Of a stretch of DNA of 64,000 nt, positions 42,483 to 51,194 are shown one piece after another (positions within the stretch are counted from its first letter, which is position 1; each line of letters opens with the position of its first letter). The notes beneath the pieces were generated by a model. That model ran no database searches, was not told the DNA's origin, and worked only from the letters and a program-made list of their open reading frames with translations. The stretch is from Streptomyces exfoliatus (GTDB lineage: Bacteria; Actinomycetota; Actinomycetes; Streptomycetales; Streptomycetaceae). The stretch covers positions 262,849 through 326,848 of the forward strand of contig NZ_JNZP01000005.1 in the NCBI RefSeq assembly GCF_000725545.1, written 5' to 3'. A program made the translations under genes and the position numbers.

Positions 42483-42683
42483 TTATCCACAGTGCGTGGC
42501 GGGTCCTTCGCCCTCTCTGGGGAAAGACCTCACCCCTCGCCTCTCACCTGGTGTTTCTCCAGGGAGGCGAGGGGTGTCGTGGTTTTCGACGGGGGTGATA
42601 CCGGTCATACCGGCGTCAACCTCGTGCGAGTTATCCACAGATCTTCGTAAGTTATCCAGTGCTGTGCACAACGCTGTGGATAA
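42483..42683. promoter_or_regulatory. Cluster of DnaA boxes
   Basis: The gap 42438-42752 has no gene. It holds three perfect TTATCCACA boxes: 42483-42491 (+), 42631-42639 (+) and 42675-42683 (-), plus a variant TTATCCAGT at 42652-42660. GC is lower here. It is not the origin itself, as dnaA and dnaN are absent. S. coelicolor has DnaA-box clusters near oriC that titrate DnaA and restrain initiation; this is a probable counterpart. Confidence 0.8.
42531..42576. terminator. Hairpin between convergent rhomboid and crgA genes
   Basis: CACCCCTCGCCTC (42531-42543) pairs perfectly with GAGGCGAGGGGTG (42564-42576); the loop itself can form CACCTGGTG-type pairing. Likely a terminator usable from both sides. 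Confidence 0.65.
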
Positions 42684-42752
42684 GTTCAGGGGAGAGCTTG
42701 ACGAGGCCCCCGCGAGGGCGCTAGATCGCCGCCGTCCCCCTGTGCGCAGCAG

Positions 42753-43007
42753 CTACTTCCACTGCGTGGAGACACCGAATCCGGCCGCGATGAAGCCGAA
42801 GCCCACCACGATGTTCCAGTTCCGGATCGACTCCAGCGGCAGGGAACCGTCGGTGACGTAGAAGACCACGATCCACACCAGACCGATGGCGAACAGCGCC
42901 AGCATCACAGGCGCCACCCAGCTGCGGTTGGTCAGCTTGATACTGGTGGCCTGCTTCGCCGGCGGGGGCGTGAAGTCGGCCTTCTTGCGGATCCGTGACT
43001 TCGGCAC
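42753..43007 (-). CDS. crgA: Cell division protein CrgA
   Basis: An 84-residue protein starting [15 protein letters not shown], with two membrane segments ([20 protein letters not shown] and [17 protein letters not shown]). In Streptomyces CrgA coordinates septum formation in aerial hyphae and influences FtsZ turnover. Length and sequence are typical. Confidence 0.97.
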   Translation of the reverse strand: MPKSRIRKKADFTPPPAKQATSIKLTNRSWVAPVMLALFAIGLVWIVVFYVTDGSLPLESIRNWNIVVGFGFIAAGFGVSTQWK

Positions 43008-43147
43008 GAGGGACTCTCCTGTCGATGCGCTGCGTGACCGCGCAGGGAACTGTGGCTGGCGCCGGGATGTGACGAAGGAGGACGTCTGTGTCCCCCAGGC
43101 GTCCGTTAGCGTAGTGGTTCCGCGGCACCGAAGGGGATCAGGGTACG

Positions 43148-43915
43148 TTGAGCAATTCCGACGGCACTCCCGAAGGGCCGGGCCGCCCCACGAGATGGCG
43201 CCCCGTCCGGGTCCTCACCCTTGCCGTTTTCGCCCTCGCCGGCCTGATCTTCGTCACGAGCTTCAACACCGCCAAGGGCACCAACATCCGCACGGACGCC
43301 TCTCTCCTGCGGCTTTCCGACCTGATCGAGCAGCGCAGCCACAAGAACGCCGGCCTCGACGAGTCCACCTCCGCCCTCCGCTCCCAGGTCGACTCGCTCG
43401 CCGCCCGCGACGACGGATCCACCCGCGCGGAGGACGCGCGACTCGACGCACTGGAGGCGGAGGCGGGCACGACCGAGGTCGACGGCTCCGGCCTCACCGT
43501 CACCCTCGACGACGCCCCGCCGAACGCCCAGGCCGCCCCCGGCTACCCCGAACCGCAGGCCAACGACCTCGTCATCCACCAGCAGGACCTCCAGGCCGTC
43601 GTCAACGCCCTGTGGCAGGGCGGCGCCGAGGGCATCCGGGTCATGGACCAGCGGCTCATCTCCACCAGCGCCGTGCGCTGCGTCGGCAACACCCTGATCC
43701 TCCAGGGCCGCGTCTACTCGCCTCCGTACAAGATCACCGCTGTAGGTGACCGGGGCAAGCTGAACAAGGCGCTCGCGAACTCCCCGGCGATCCAGAACTA
43801 CCAGCTGTACGTGAAGGCGTACGGGCTCGGCTGGAAAGTCGACGAGCACAGGGCGGTGACTCTGCCCGGCTACTCGGGCACAGTGGACCTCCAGCACGCG
43901 AAGCCGGTGAGCTGA
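43148..43915 (+). CDS. DUF881 family protein
   Basis: A 255-residue protein with one N-terminal membrane anchor (about 20-40), a coiled-coil-like stretch (about 50-95) and a DUF881 extracellular domain ([38 protein letters not shown]). It starts with TTG 43148 after AAGGGG. Found next to crgA throughout Streptomyces; believed to be linked to envelope or division, role unproven. Confidence 0.9.
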   Translation: MSNSDGTPEGPGRPTRWRPVRVLTLAVFALAGLIFVTSFNTAKGTNIRTDASLLRLSDLIEQRSHKNAGLDESTSALRSQVDSLAARDDGSTRAEDARLDALEAEAGTTEVDGSGLTVTLDDAPPNAQAAPGYPEPQANDLVIHQQDLQAVVNALWQGGAEGIRVMDQRLISTSAVRCVGNTLILQGRVYSPPYKITAVGDRGKLNKALANSPAIQNYQLYVKAYGLGWKVDEHRAVTLPGYSGTVDLQHAKPVS

Positions 43916-43949
43916 CAGCCGGTGAGCTGACAGCTGGGAGCTGACAGCG
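43900..43949. repeat. GCYGGTGAGCTGACA tandem units
   Basis: About three copies of a 15-17-bp unit containing GAGCTGACAG overlap the end of the DUF881 gene and lead into the sortase gene. The copies change the distance between the two genes. Confidence 0.75.
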
Positions 43950-43959
43950 GGAGGGCGGC

Positions 43960-44661
43960 TTGGGGGGCTTGCGTCTCGTCGTGAGGACCTTCAGCGAACT
44001 GTGCCTCACCCTCGGCACCCTGATCGTCCTCTTCGTCGTGTACGTCCTGTACTGGACCGGCGTCCAGGCCGACAGCGCGAGCGCCGGCCAGATCGACACC
44101 CTCCAGCGCGCGTGGACGAGCACCCCGGCCGGGGCCCCGCCCGCTCCCGGGAAACCCTCCACGCTCCCGGCGTACGCCCCGGGCGAGGGCATCGCCGTCA
44201 TGTACGTCCCCCGGCTCGGCAGGGACTGGAAGTGGCCGGTCCTCGAAGGCACCGGCGCGGACGTCCTCAAGAAGGGCCTCGGCCACTACGCGGCCACCGG
44301 CCGGCTCGGAGCCACCGGCAACTTCGCCGTCGCCGGCCACCGCCGCACCCACGGAGACCCCTTCAAGGACTTCCCCAGGCTGCGCGCGGGCGACGCGGTG
44401 GTCCTGACCGACGGGACCACCTGGTTCACGTACCGGATCGTCCGCGCCCCCTACCGGACCGTGCCCACGGACGTCGGGGTCGTCGCTCCGCTGCCGACGT
44501 CCTTCGGACGGAACGCGGCGGGCTTCGACGGCCCCGGCCGCTACCTCACCCTCACGACCTGCGAGCCCGAGTGGGGCAGCAGCCACCGTCTGATCGCCTG
44601 GGCCCACCTCGACGCCACCCGCCCGGTCGCCGACGGCCGTCCACAGGCTTTGGGCAGCTGA
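43960..44661 (+). CDS. Class E sortase (first of three)
   Basis: A 233-residue protein with an N-terminal membrane segment (LCLTLGTLIVLFVVYVLYW). The sortase domain has His in AGHRRTHGDPF, Cys in LTLTTCEP and Arg in SSHRLIAWAH. Class E sortases attach LAXTG-type proteins to peptidoglycan. TTG 43960 has GGGAGGG upstream; GTG 43981 is an alternative start. Confidence 0.9.
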   Translation: MGGLRLVVRTFSELCLTLGTLIVLFVVYVLYWTGVQADSASAGQIDTLQRAWTSTPAGAPPAPGKPSTLPAYAPGEGIAVMYVPRLGRDWKWPVLEGTGADVLKKGLGHYAATGRLGATGNFAVAGHRRTHGDPFKDFPRLRAGDAVVLTDGTTWFTYRIVRAPYRTVPTDVGVVAPLPTSFGRNAAGFDGPGRYLTLTTCEPEWGSSHRLIAWAHLDATRPVADGRPQALGS

Positions 44662-44725
44662 CCCCTCCCGGCCCCCTCGCCCCGTACTCTGGTCCCCGTA
44701 ACGAACGGAAGGGGCGGTCGACGTC

Positions 44726-44887
44726 ATGTACGGCTGGATCTGGCGGCATCTGCCGGGCAACGCGTGGGTGCGTGCGCTGCTCTCGATCGTGCTGGTCCTC
44801 GCGGTCGTCTACGTCCTCTTCCAGTACGTGTTCCCCTGGGCGGAGCCTCTGCTTCCGTTCAACGATGTGACGGTGGACGGCCAGTGA
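44726..44887 (+). CDS. Conserved small membrane protein, 53 residues
   Basis: Encodes a short protein with one membrane segment (ALLSIVLVLAVVYVLFQYVF) after MYGWIWRHLPGN and a short acidic tail. The ATG at 44726 has GGAAGGGG upstream, and its stop overlaps the next start (GTGA). Its place between sortase and pabA-type genes is conserved in Streptomyces. Function unknown. Confidence 0.85.
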   Translation: MYGWIWRHLPGNAWVRALLSIVLVLAVVYVLFQYVFPWAEPLLPFNDVTVDGQ

Positions 44888-45522
44888 GCGCGCGAATTCT
44901 CGTCGTCGACAACTACGACAGCTTCGTCTTCAACCTCGTTCAGTACCTCTACCAGCTCGGCGCCGAGTGCGAAGTCCTCCGCAACGACGAGGTCGAGCTG
45001 AGCCACGCCCAGGACGGCTTCGACGGCGTCCTGCTCTCCCCGGGGCCCGGCGCCCCCGAGCAGGCCGGCGTCTGCATCGACATGGTGCGGCACTGCGCGT
45101 CCACCGGCGTGCCCGTCTTCGGCGTCTGCCTCGGCATGCAGTCGATGGCCGTGGCGTACGGCGGCGTCGTCGACCGCGCGCCCGAGCTGCTGCACGGCAA
45201 GACGTCCCCCGTCACGCACGAGGGCAAGGGCGTCTTCGCCGGACTGCCCTCGCCGTTCACCGCCACCCGCTACCACTCGTTGGCCGCCGAGCCGGCCGCC
45301 CTGCCCGCCGAGCTCGAAGTCACCGCGCGGACCGAGGACGGCATCATCATGGGCCTGCGCCACCGCGAACTGCCCGTCGAGGGCGTCCAGTTCCACCCCG
45401 AGTCGGTCCTCACCGAGCACGGGCACCTGATGCTCGCCAACTGGCTGGAGCAGTGCGGCGACAAGGGAGCGGTCGGACGGTCGGCGGGGCTCGCCCCGGT
45501 GGTGGGCAAGGCCGTCGCGTGA
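44884..45522 (+). CDS. pabA: Aminodeoxychorismate/anthranilate synthase, glutamine amidotransferase subunit
   Basis: A 212-residue class I glutaminase. Catalytic Cys in VFGVCLGMQ, and His-Glu in VQFHPESVLTE; SPGPGAPEQAG is also typical. It delivers ammonia to a chorismate-using partner, giving folate or tryptophan precursors; the two roles cannot be told apart from sequence. The Mycobacterium gene next to pknB is its counterpart. Confidence 0.93.
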   Translation: MSARILVVDNYDSFVFNLVQYLYQLGAECEVLRNDEVELSHAQDGFDGVLLSPGPGAPEQAGVCIDMVRHCASTGVPVFGVCLGMQSMAVAYGGVVDRAPELLHGKTSPVTHEGKGVFAGLPSPFTATRYHSLAAEPAALPAELEVTARTEDGIIMGLRHRELPVEGVQFHPESVLTEHGHLMLANWLEQCGDKGAVGRSAGLAPVVGKAVA

Positions 45523-46730
45523 CGACGGGCTCTCCGTGGTTCCGCCCGACGAACGATCCGCAGAACGAGCCGCCGAACCACCCGACGAACACCCCGGCAC
45601 CGGAGCCGATACCCGCGGCCCCGTACGCCCCGACCGATCCGTACGCCCCGGTCGATCCGTACGCCCCGGCTGACGCGTACGCCCCCGCCGCCGATCCGTA
45701 CGCCCCGGCCGCGGAGCCCTACGCCCCCGCCGCGGAGCCCTACGCCTCGGCCGAGCCGTACACCTACGAGGCGCCCCCCGCCGCCCCTTACGAGGCCGCG
45801 GCCCAGGAGAGCCCCTACGCGCCCCCGTACGACCCGTACGAGACCGAGGAGCCCCCGGGGCCCTCCCCGTCCGAGACAATGGCTCTCCAGGCCGTAGAGC
45901 TGCCTTCCGGACCTGGAAGGGCCGAGCGTCGCCGCGCCGCCAAGGGCGGCCGGGGCAGGAACCGGGGCGGTGCCGGCCCCGAGACGCCCACGACCACCCC
46001 GCCGCAGGGACGTCCGCTCTCCCGCGTCGAGGCCCGCCAGGCCGCCCGCGCCGCCAAGGACAGCGTCGGCGTCGTCGCCAGCCGCGCCGTCGGCGAACTC
46101 TTCATCACCTTCGGCGTCGTGATGCTCCTCTTCGTCACCTACCAGCTGTGGTGGACGAACGTCCTCGCCGGCCAGGAGACCGACCAGGCCAAGGAACAGA
46201 TCGAGGACACCTGGGCCAAGGGCGACAGCAAGCCGGACGCCTTCGAGCCCGGCGAGGGCTTCGCCATCATGTACATCCCCAAGCTGGACGTCGTCGTCCC
46301 CGTCGCCGAAGGCATCAACAAGACCAAGGTCCTCGACAAGGGCATGGTCGGCCACTACGCCGAGGGCAAGCTGAAGACGGCCATGCCCTCCGACAAGCAG
46401 GGCAACTTCGCGGTCGCCGGCCACCGCAACACCCACGGCGAGCCCTTCCGGTACATCAACCGGCTCGAGCCCGGCGACCCGATCGTCGTCGAGACCCAGG
46501 ACGCCTACTACACCTACGAGATGGCGAGCATCCTGCCGCAGACCGCGCCCTCGAACATCTCCGTGATCGACCCTGTGCCGAAGGGCTCGGGCTTCACGGA
46601 ACCCGGCCGGTTCATCACCCTGACCACCTGCACGCCCGAGTTCACCAGCACGTACCGGATGATCGTGTGGGGCAGGCTGGTCGAGGAACGCCCGCGCAGC
46701 AAGGGAAAGCCGAAAGCGCTCGTAGGCTGA
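45519..46730 (+). CDS. Class E sortase with long Pro/Tyr/Ala-rich N-terminus (second)
   Basis: A 403-residue protein. Residues about 10-130 are a cytoplasmic, repetitive region of DPYAP and EPYAP units, then basic residues (about 135-185). One membrane segment is at about 190-212, then the sortase domain with His in AGHRNTHGEPF, Cys in TLTTCTPEF and Arg in TYRMIVWG. The repeat region is rare in other sortase classes and may contact division or signalling proteins. GTG 45519 overlaps the pabA stop. Confidence 0.92.
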   Translation: MTTGSPWFRPTNDPQNEPPNHPTNTPAPEPIPAAPYAPTDPYAPVDPYAPADAYAPAADPYAPAAEPYAPAAEPYASAEPYTYEAPPAAPYEAAAQESPYAPPYDPYETEEPPGPSPSETMALQAVELPSGPGRAERRRAAKGGRGRNRGGAGPETPTTTPPQGRPLSRVEARQAARAAKDSVGVVASRAVGELFITFGVVMLLFVTYQLWWTNVLAGQETDQAKEQIEDTWAKGDSKPDAFEPGEGFAIMYIPKLDVVVPVAEGINKTKVLDKGMVGHYAEGKLKTAMPSDKQGNFAVAGHRNTHGEPFRYINRLEPGDPIVVETQDAYYTYEMASILPQTAPSNISVIDPVPKGSGFTEPGRFITLTTCTPEFTSTYRMIVWGRLVEERPRSKGKPKALVG

Positions 46731-46768
46731 GACCCGACACCTCCGGACGGGACGACGGGACGAACCTA

Positions 46769-47443
46769 GTGGCACGCGTGCGTAATCGGATCGCCGGGAT
46801 CATCAGCCTCTTCGGCGAACTCCTCATCACGGCGGGCGTGGTGCTCGGCCTCTTCGTCGTCTACTCCCTGTGGTGGACCAACGTCCTCGCCGACCGCGCC
46901 GCCGACCAGGACGGCGCCCAGGTCCGCGACAACTGGGCCGACGGCCCCGGCGCGCTCGACACCAAGGACGGCATCGGCTTCCTGCACGTGCCCGCCATGG
47001 GCGACGACGACATACTGATCAAGCGGGGCACCACCAGCGCGATCCTCAACCACGGCGTCGCCGGCTACTACACGGACCCGATCAAGTCCGCCCTCCCGCA
47101 GGACGCGAAGGGCAACTTCACGCTCGCCGCCCACCGGGACGGCCACGGCGCGAAATTCCACAACATCCACAAGTTGAAGACCGGCGACGCGATCGTCTTC
47201 GAGTCCAAGGACACCTGGTACGTCTACAAGGTCTACAAGACCCTGCCGGAGACCACGAAGTACAACGTGGACGTCCTCCAGCCCGTGCCGAAGGAATCCG
47301 GCAAGACCAAGCCGGGCCGCTACATCACGCTGACCACCTGCACCCCGATGTACACCTCCGACTACCGGTACATCGTCTGGGGCGAACTGGAGCGCACGGA
47401 GAAGGTCGACCGCGACCGCACCCCGCCGGCGGAGCTGCGCTGA
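46769..47443 (+). CDS. Class E sortase (third)
   Basis: A 224-residue protein: membrane segment (IISLFGELLITAGVVLGLFV), then the sortase core with His in LAAHRDGHGAKF, Cys in TLTTCTPMY and Arg in DYRYIVWG. Shorter N-terminus than its neighbour. GTG start at 46769. Three sortases in series are usual at this Streptomyces locus; no obvious LAXTG substrate lies in the window. Confidence 0.93.
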   Translation: MARVRNRIAGIISLFGELLITAGVVLGLFVVYSLWWTNVLADRAADQDGAQVRDNWADGPGALDTKDGIGFLHVPAMGDDDILIKRGTTSAILNHGVAGYYTDPIKSALPQDAKGNFTLAAHRDGHGAKFHNIHKLKTGDAIVFESKDTWYVYKVYKTLPETTKYNVDVLQPVPKESGKTKPGRYITLTTCTPMYTSDYRYIVWGELERTEKVDRDRTPPAELR

Positions 47444-47474
47444 CCCGACCCGACCCGACCCGGACGTCTGGACG

Positions 47475-47533
47475 TCCGGACAGGGGGAGAGCCCCGGCAT
47501 CCACTGGATGCCGGGGCTCTCCCCCTGTCCGGA
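47475..47533. terminator. Perfect bidirectional hairpin terminator
   Basis: Twenty-eight bases (47475-47502) pair without mismatch with 47506-47533 around a 3-base loop. It lies between the convergent sortase and pknB genes and can end both transcripts. Confidence 0.93.
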
Positions 47534-47544
47534 AGGGTTCAGGC

Positions 47545-49572
47545 TCAGCCGAAGAAGCCGCCGTCCCCGTCACCGTTGTTGTCGCCACCGCCGTTGCCGC
47601 CGCCGCCACCACCACCGACGGTGTAGACGCTGATCTCCTGGCCGGGGGTGACCATCGAACCCTCGCCCGGGTTCGTCCCGACGACCAGCGCGTCGTCCTT
47701 GTCGGAGCCCACCTGGGTGATCTTCAGGTTCGCGTTCAGGGCCTCGAGCTGCGCCTTGACGTCCTTGAACGGCCTGTTGGCGAGCCCCGTCGGGAGCTGG
47801 ACCTGCTGCGGCTGCTGCGGGCCCTTGGAGACCTTCAGCGTGATCTGCACGTCCTTCGGCTGGTTCGACGGGCCCGCCGGGGTCTGGTCGATCACGGTGC
47901 CCGCGGGCTGCTCCGAGTCGACGTCCTCCCTGGACACCTTCGTGAAGCCGAGCTGGGTCAGCTGCTGGAGGGCCTGGTCGTAGGTCCGGCCCTTCTGGTC
48001 GGGAAGCTCGGACAGCAGCTTCTTCGCGACGGTGATGGTGATCTCGGAGTTCTTCTCCGCCTTGGTGCCGCCGACCGGGTTCGTGCGCAGGACCGTGCCC
48101 GGTTCCTCGTCCGACTCCTCCTGCTCGACCTTGACCTTGAAGCCCTTGGCCTTCAGGCTCTCCTCGGCGCGCTCCTGGGACTGCTCGATGACGTCCGGGA
48201 CCTCCACGAGCGGAGCGCCCTCGGAGACGAACACCTGGACCGTGCCGTTGGTGTCCATCTTCACGTCCGCGGCCGGGTCCTGGCGGCAGATGGCGCCCTT
48301 GGGCTGGTCGCAGCGCTCGGTGCCGGCCTGCTGCAGCTTCACGCTGGCGTTGGTCGCGAGCCCGGTCGCCACTTCGACGGTCTGGCCCACCAGTCGCGGT
48401 GCGCCGACCTGCCGGGTGCCGTCCTTCTCCTCCATGAGGGAGACGCCGATGAAGATCGCGCCGACGAGCACCAGGATGCCCGCGATGACCAGCAGGATCG
48501 TCGAGGTGTTCGACTTCTTCTGGCCGCCGCGACGCCGGTCCGGACGGTCGTCGTAGCCGTAGCCGCCGTCGTCGGGGTTGATCGGGGGCAGCATCGAGGT
48601 CTGGCCGGCCGGGTCGGCCTGGCGCAGTGCCGTGGTCGGCTGGTCCTCCGGCGGGTAGCCGCCGTAGCCCCCGCCGTACGCGGGCGCCCCCATGCCCATC
48701 CCCATGCCCATCGCGGCGGCGGCCGCGACCGGCTGGCCGTCGAGGCAGGCCTCGATGTCCGCGCGCATCTCGTCGGCGGACTGGTAGCGGTAGTCGGGGT
48801 CCTTGACCAGCGCCTTGAGGACGATGGCGTCCATCTCGGGCGTGATCTCGCCGTCGAAGTTGCTCGGCGGCTGCGGCTCCTCGCGCACGTGCTGGTAGGC
48901 GACGGCGACCGGCGAGTCGCCGATGAACGGGGGCCGGACGGTGAGGAGCTCGTAGAGCAGGCAGCCCGTCGAGTACAGGTCGGAGCGGGCGTCGACCTGC
49001 TCGCCCTTGGCCTGCTCGGGGGAGAGGTACTGGGCCGTGCCGATGACCGCCGACGTCTGTGTCATGGTCATGCCCGAGTCGCCCATGGCGCGCGCGATGC
49101 CGAAGTCCATGACCTTGACCTGGCCGGTGCGCGTCAGCATGACGTTCGCCGGCTTGATGTCACGGTGCACGATGCCGGCGCGGTGCGAGTACTCCAGCGC
49201 CTGGAGGATGCCGACCGTCATCTCGAGCGTGCGCTCGGGCAGCAGCTTGCGCCCGGAGTGAAGCAGCTCACGCAGGGTCGACCCGTCGACGTACTCCATC
49301 ACGATGTACGGGATGGAGACCCCGTCGACGTAGTCCTCGCCGGTGTCGTAGACCGCGACGATCGCCGGGTGGTTCAGCGAGGCGGCGGACTGTGCCTCAC
49401 GGCGGAACCGGGCTTGGAAGGACGGATCGCGGGCCAGGTCGGCCCGCAGCGTCTTCACGGCGACGGTGCGGCCGAGCCGGGTGTCCTGACCGAGGTACAC
49501 CTCGGCCATGCCACCACGGCCGAGCACCGAGCCCAGCTCGTACCGGCCGCCGAGGCGACGCGGCTCTTCCAT
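47545..49572 (-). CDS. pknB: Membrane Ser/Thr kinase with PASTA domains
   Basis: A 675-residue protein. Kinase domain 8-275 (GRGGMAEVY; AVKTL; HRDIKPANVM; DFGIAR; GTAQYLSPEQ), linker with Met-Gly and Gly-Tyr runs, one membrane segment at about 375-397 (ILLVIAGILVLVGAIFIGV), then four extracellular PASTA repeats and a Gly-rich end. PASTA domains bind peptidoglycan fragments. It heads the pknB-pbpA-ftsW-pstP-fha set on this strand, which links wall growth and division to phosphorylation. ATG 49572 chosen from family N-termini (MEEPRRLGGRYEL). Confidence 0.97.
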   Translation of the reverse strand: MEEPRRLGGRYELGSVLGRGGMAEVYLGQDTRLGRTVAVKTLRADLARDPSFQARFRREAQSAASLNHPAIVAVYDTGEDYVDGVSIPYIVMEYVDGSTLRELLHSGRKLLPERTLEMTVGILQALEYSHRAGIVHRDIKPANVMLTRTGQVKVMDFGIARAMGDSGMTMTQTSAVIGTAQYLSPEQAKGEQVDARSDLYSTGCLLYELLTVRPPFIGDSPVAVAYQHVREEPQPPSNFDGEITPEMDAIVLKALVKDPDYRYQSADEMRADIEACLDGQPVAAAAAMGMGMGMGAPAYGGGYGGYPPEDQPTTALRQADPAGQTSMLPPINPDDGGYGYDDRPDRRRGGQKKSNTSTILLVIAGILVLVGAIFIGVSLMEEKDGTRQVGAPRLVGQTVEVATGLATNASVKLQQAGTERCDQPKGAICRQDPAADVKMDTNGTVQVFVSEGAPLVEVPDVIEQSQERAEESLKAKGFKVKVEQEESDEEPGTVLRTNPVGGTKAEKNSEITITVAKKLLSELPDQKGRTYDQALQQLTQLGFTKVSREDVDSEQPAGTVIDQTPAGPSNQPKDVQITLKVSKGPQQPQQVQLPTGLANRPFKDVKAQLEALNANLKITQVGSDKDDALVVGTNPGEGSMVTPGQEISVYTVGGGGGGGNGGGDNNGDGDGGFFG

Positions 49573-49727
49573 AGCTAATCCAGCCCTCTCCGTCTGTCCC
49601 GACCGCACCCATGGGTGGTCCGGCGGTGTGTGCTGTTCGCGCATACGGTACCGGCCCCGGGAAGACGATCCACCCGGGGCCGGTAGCTGATACCCGACCG
49701 GTACCTGGCAGGTACGGGCCCGGTACG

Positions 49728-51194
49728 TCAGCCGTTGTTCTTCATGACCGCCTTCATCACGGCCTTCGCGATCGGGGCCGCGAGGCCGCCACCGCTGATG
49801 TCCTCGCGGTCGGTGCCCGCCGAGTCCTCGACGATCACGGCGACCGCGACGGGGGAGCCTTCGGCGGTCTTCGCGTACGAGATGAACCACGCGTACGGGC
49901 GCTTCGCGTTCTTGTCGCCGTGCTGGGCCGTACCCGTCTTGCCGCCGACCTTCACGCCGTCCATGTTCAGGTCGGCCTTGCCGCCGGTGCCGTTGGTGAC
50001 GACGCTCTCCATCATCTGCTGGAGGAGCTGCGCGTTCTGCGCGGAGACCGGCCGGCTCATCTCCTCCGGCTCGTTCTGCTTGATGACGTCGAGGTTCGGG
50101 GCGCGCAGCTGGTCGATCATGTACGGCTTCATCAGCTTGCCGTCGTTGGCGATCGCCGCCGTGACCATCGCCATCTGGAGCGGGGTGGTCGCGGTGTTGA
50201 ACTGGCCGATGGAGGAGAGCGCGTTGCCGCCGCGGTCGGCCTTCTTGTCGTAGACGGAGGCGGCGGAGCGGACCGGGGTGAACTGCTCGGCGTTGAAACC
50301 GAACTTCTCGGCCATCTCGGTCATCTTCTCGACGCCGACATCGTCGCCGAGCTTCGCGAAGACCGAGTTGCAGGAGATGTCGAGGGCGCGCTTCAGACTG
50401 GCGTTGGCGCAGCCCTTGGCGTGGTTCACCATCGGCTTGGTGGAGAGCGGGATCTTCCAGCCCTCGGGGGTGTCGGTCGCCGCGTTGATGTCGCTGACCT
50501 TGCCGTTCTCCAGGGCGGCCGCGGCGGTGACGACCTTGAAGACGGAGCCGGGCGGGTAGATCTCGCGGATCGCGCGGTTGAGCTTCGGCTTGGTCTTGTC
50601 CTTCTCCAGCGCCACCCAGGCCTTCTCGTCCTTGCCGGAGTAGCCGGCGAAGGAGGAGGGGTCGTACGAGGGGGTGGAGGCCAGCGCCAGGATCTTGCCG
50701 GTCTTCGGCTCGATGGCGACGACGGCGCCGGTGTTGTTCCCGAGTCCCTCGAAGGCGGCCTTCTGCGCGGCCCCGCTGAGGGTGGTGACGACGTCGCCGC
50801 CCTTCTTCTCCTCACCGGTGAACATGGCGAGGGTGCGGTCGAAGAACAGCCGGTCGTCGTTGCCGGTGAGGATGCCGTCCTCGATCTTCTCGATCTGGTT
50901 GGCGTCGTAGGCCTGCGAGGCGTAGCCGGTGACGGGAGCCCACATGGGGCCGTCGGTGTAGGTCCGCTTGTACTTGTAGTACGGGTCCTTGGAGTCGGCG
51001 GATCCGGTGATCGGCTTGCCGTCCACGATGATGTTGCCGCGCTTGTTGGCGTACCGCTCGATCTGCACGCGCTTGTTGCTGGAGTGGGTGTTCAGCTCGT
51101 CGGCGCGGACGTACTGGAGCCAGTTGTCCCGCAGGAGCAGGGCGAGGATGAGCAGGCCGCAGAAGATCGCGACCCGGCGCAGCGGCTTGTTCAC
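49728..51194 (-). CDS. pbpA: Penicillin-binding protein PbpA (transpeptidase)
   Basis: A 488-residue class B PBP with one N-terminal membrane anchor (VAIFCGLLILALLL). Transpeptidase motifs: SXXK in PPGSVFKVV, SXN in DISCNSVF, KTG in GGKTGTAQ. It crosslinks peptidoglycan in partnership with the FtsW/RodA polymerase encoded by the overlapping upstream gene (ATGA). Confidence 0.96.
   Translation of the reverse strand: MNKPLRRVAIFCGLLILALLLRDNWLQYVRADELNTHSSNKRVQIERYANKRGNIIVDGKPITGSADSKDPYYKYKRTYTDGPMWAPVTGYASQAYDANQIEKIEDGILTGNDDRLFFDRTLAMFTGEEKKGGDVVTTLSGAAQKAAFEGLGNNTGAVVAIEPKTGKILALASTPSYDPSSFAGYSGKDEKAWVALEKDKTKPKLNRAIREIYPPGSVFKVVTAAAALENGKVSDINAATDTPEGWKIPLSTKPMVNHAKGCANASLKRALDISCNSVFAKLGDDVGVEKMTEMAEKFGFNAEQFTPVRSAASVYDKKADRGGNALSSIGQFNTATTPLQMAMVTAAIANDGKLMKPYMIDQLRAPNLDVIKQNEPEEMSRPVSAQNAQLLQQMMESVVTNGTGGKADLNMDGVKVGGKTGTAQHGDKNAKRPYAWFISYAKTAEGSPVAVAVIVEDSAGTDREDISGGGLAAPIAKAVMKAVMKNNG

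Noticed and set aside
42483..42683. Chromosomal origin oriC
   Set aside because: dnaA and dnaN are absent and there are only three perfect boxes, far fewer than in a Streptomyces oriC. A titration-type cluster fits better.
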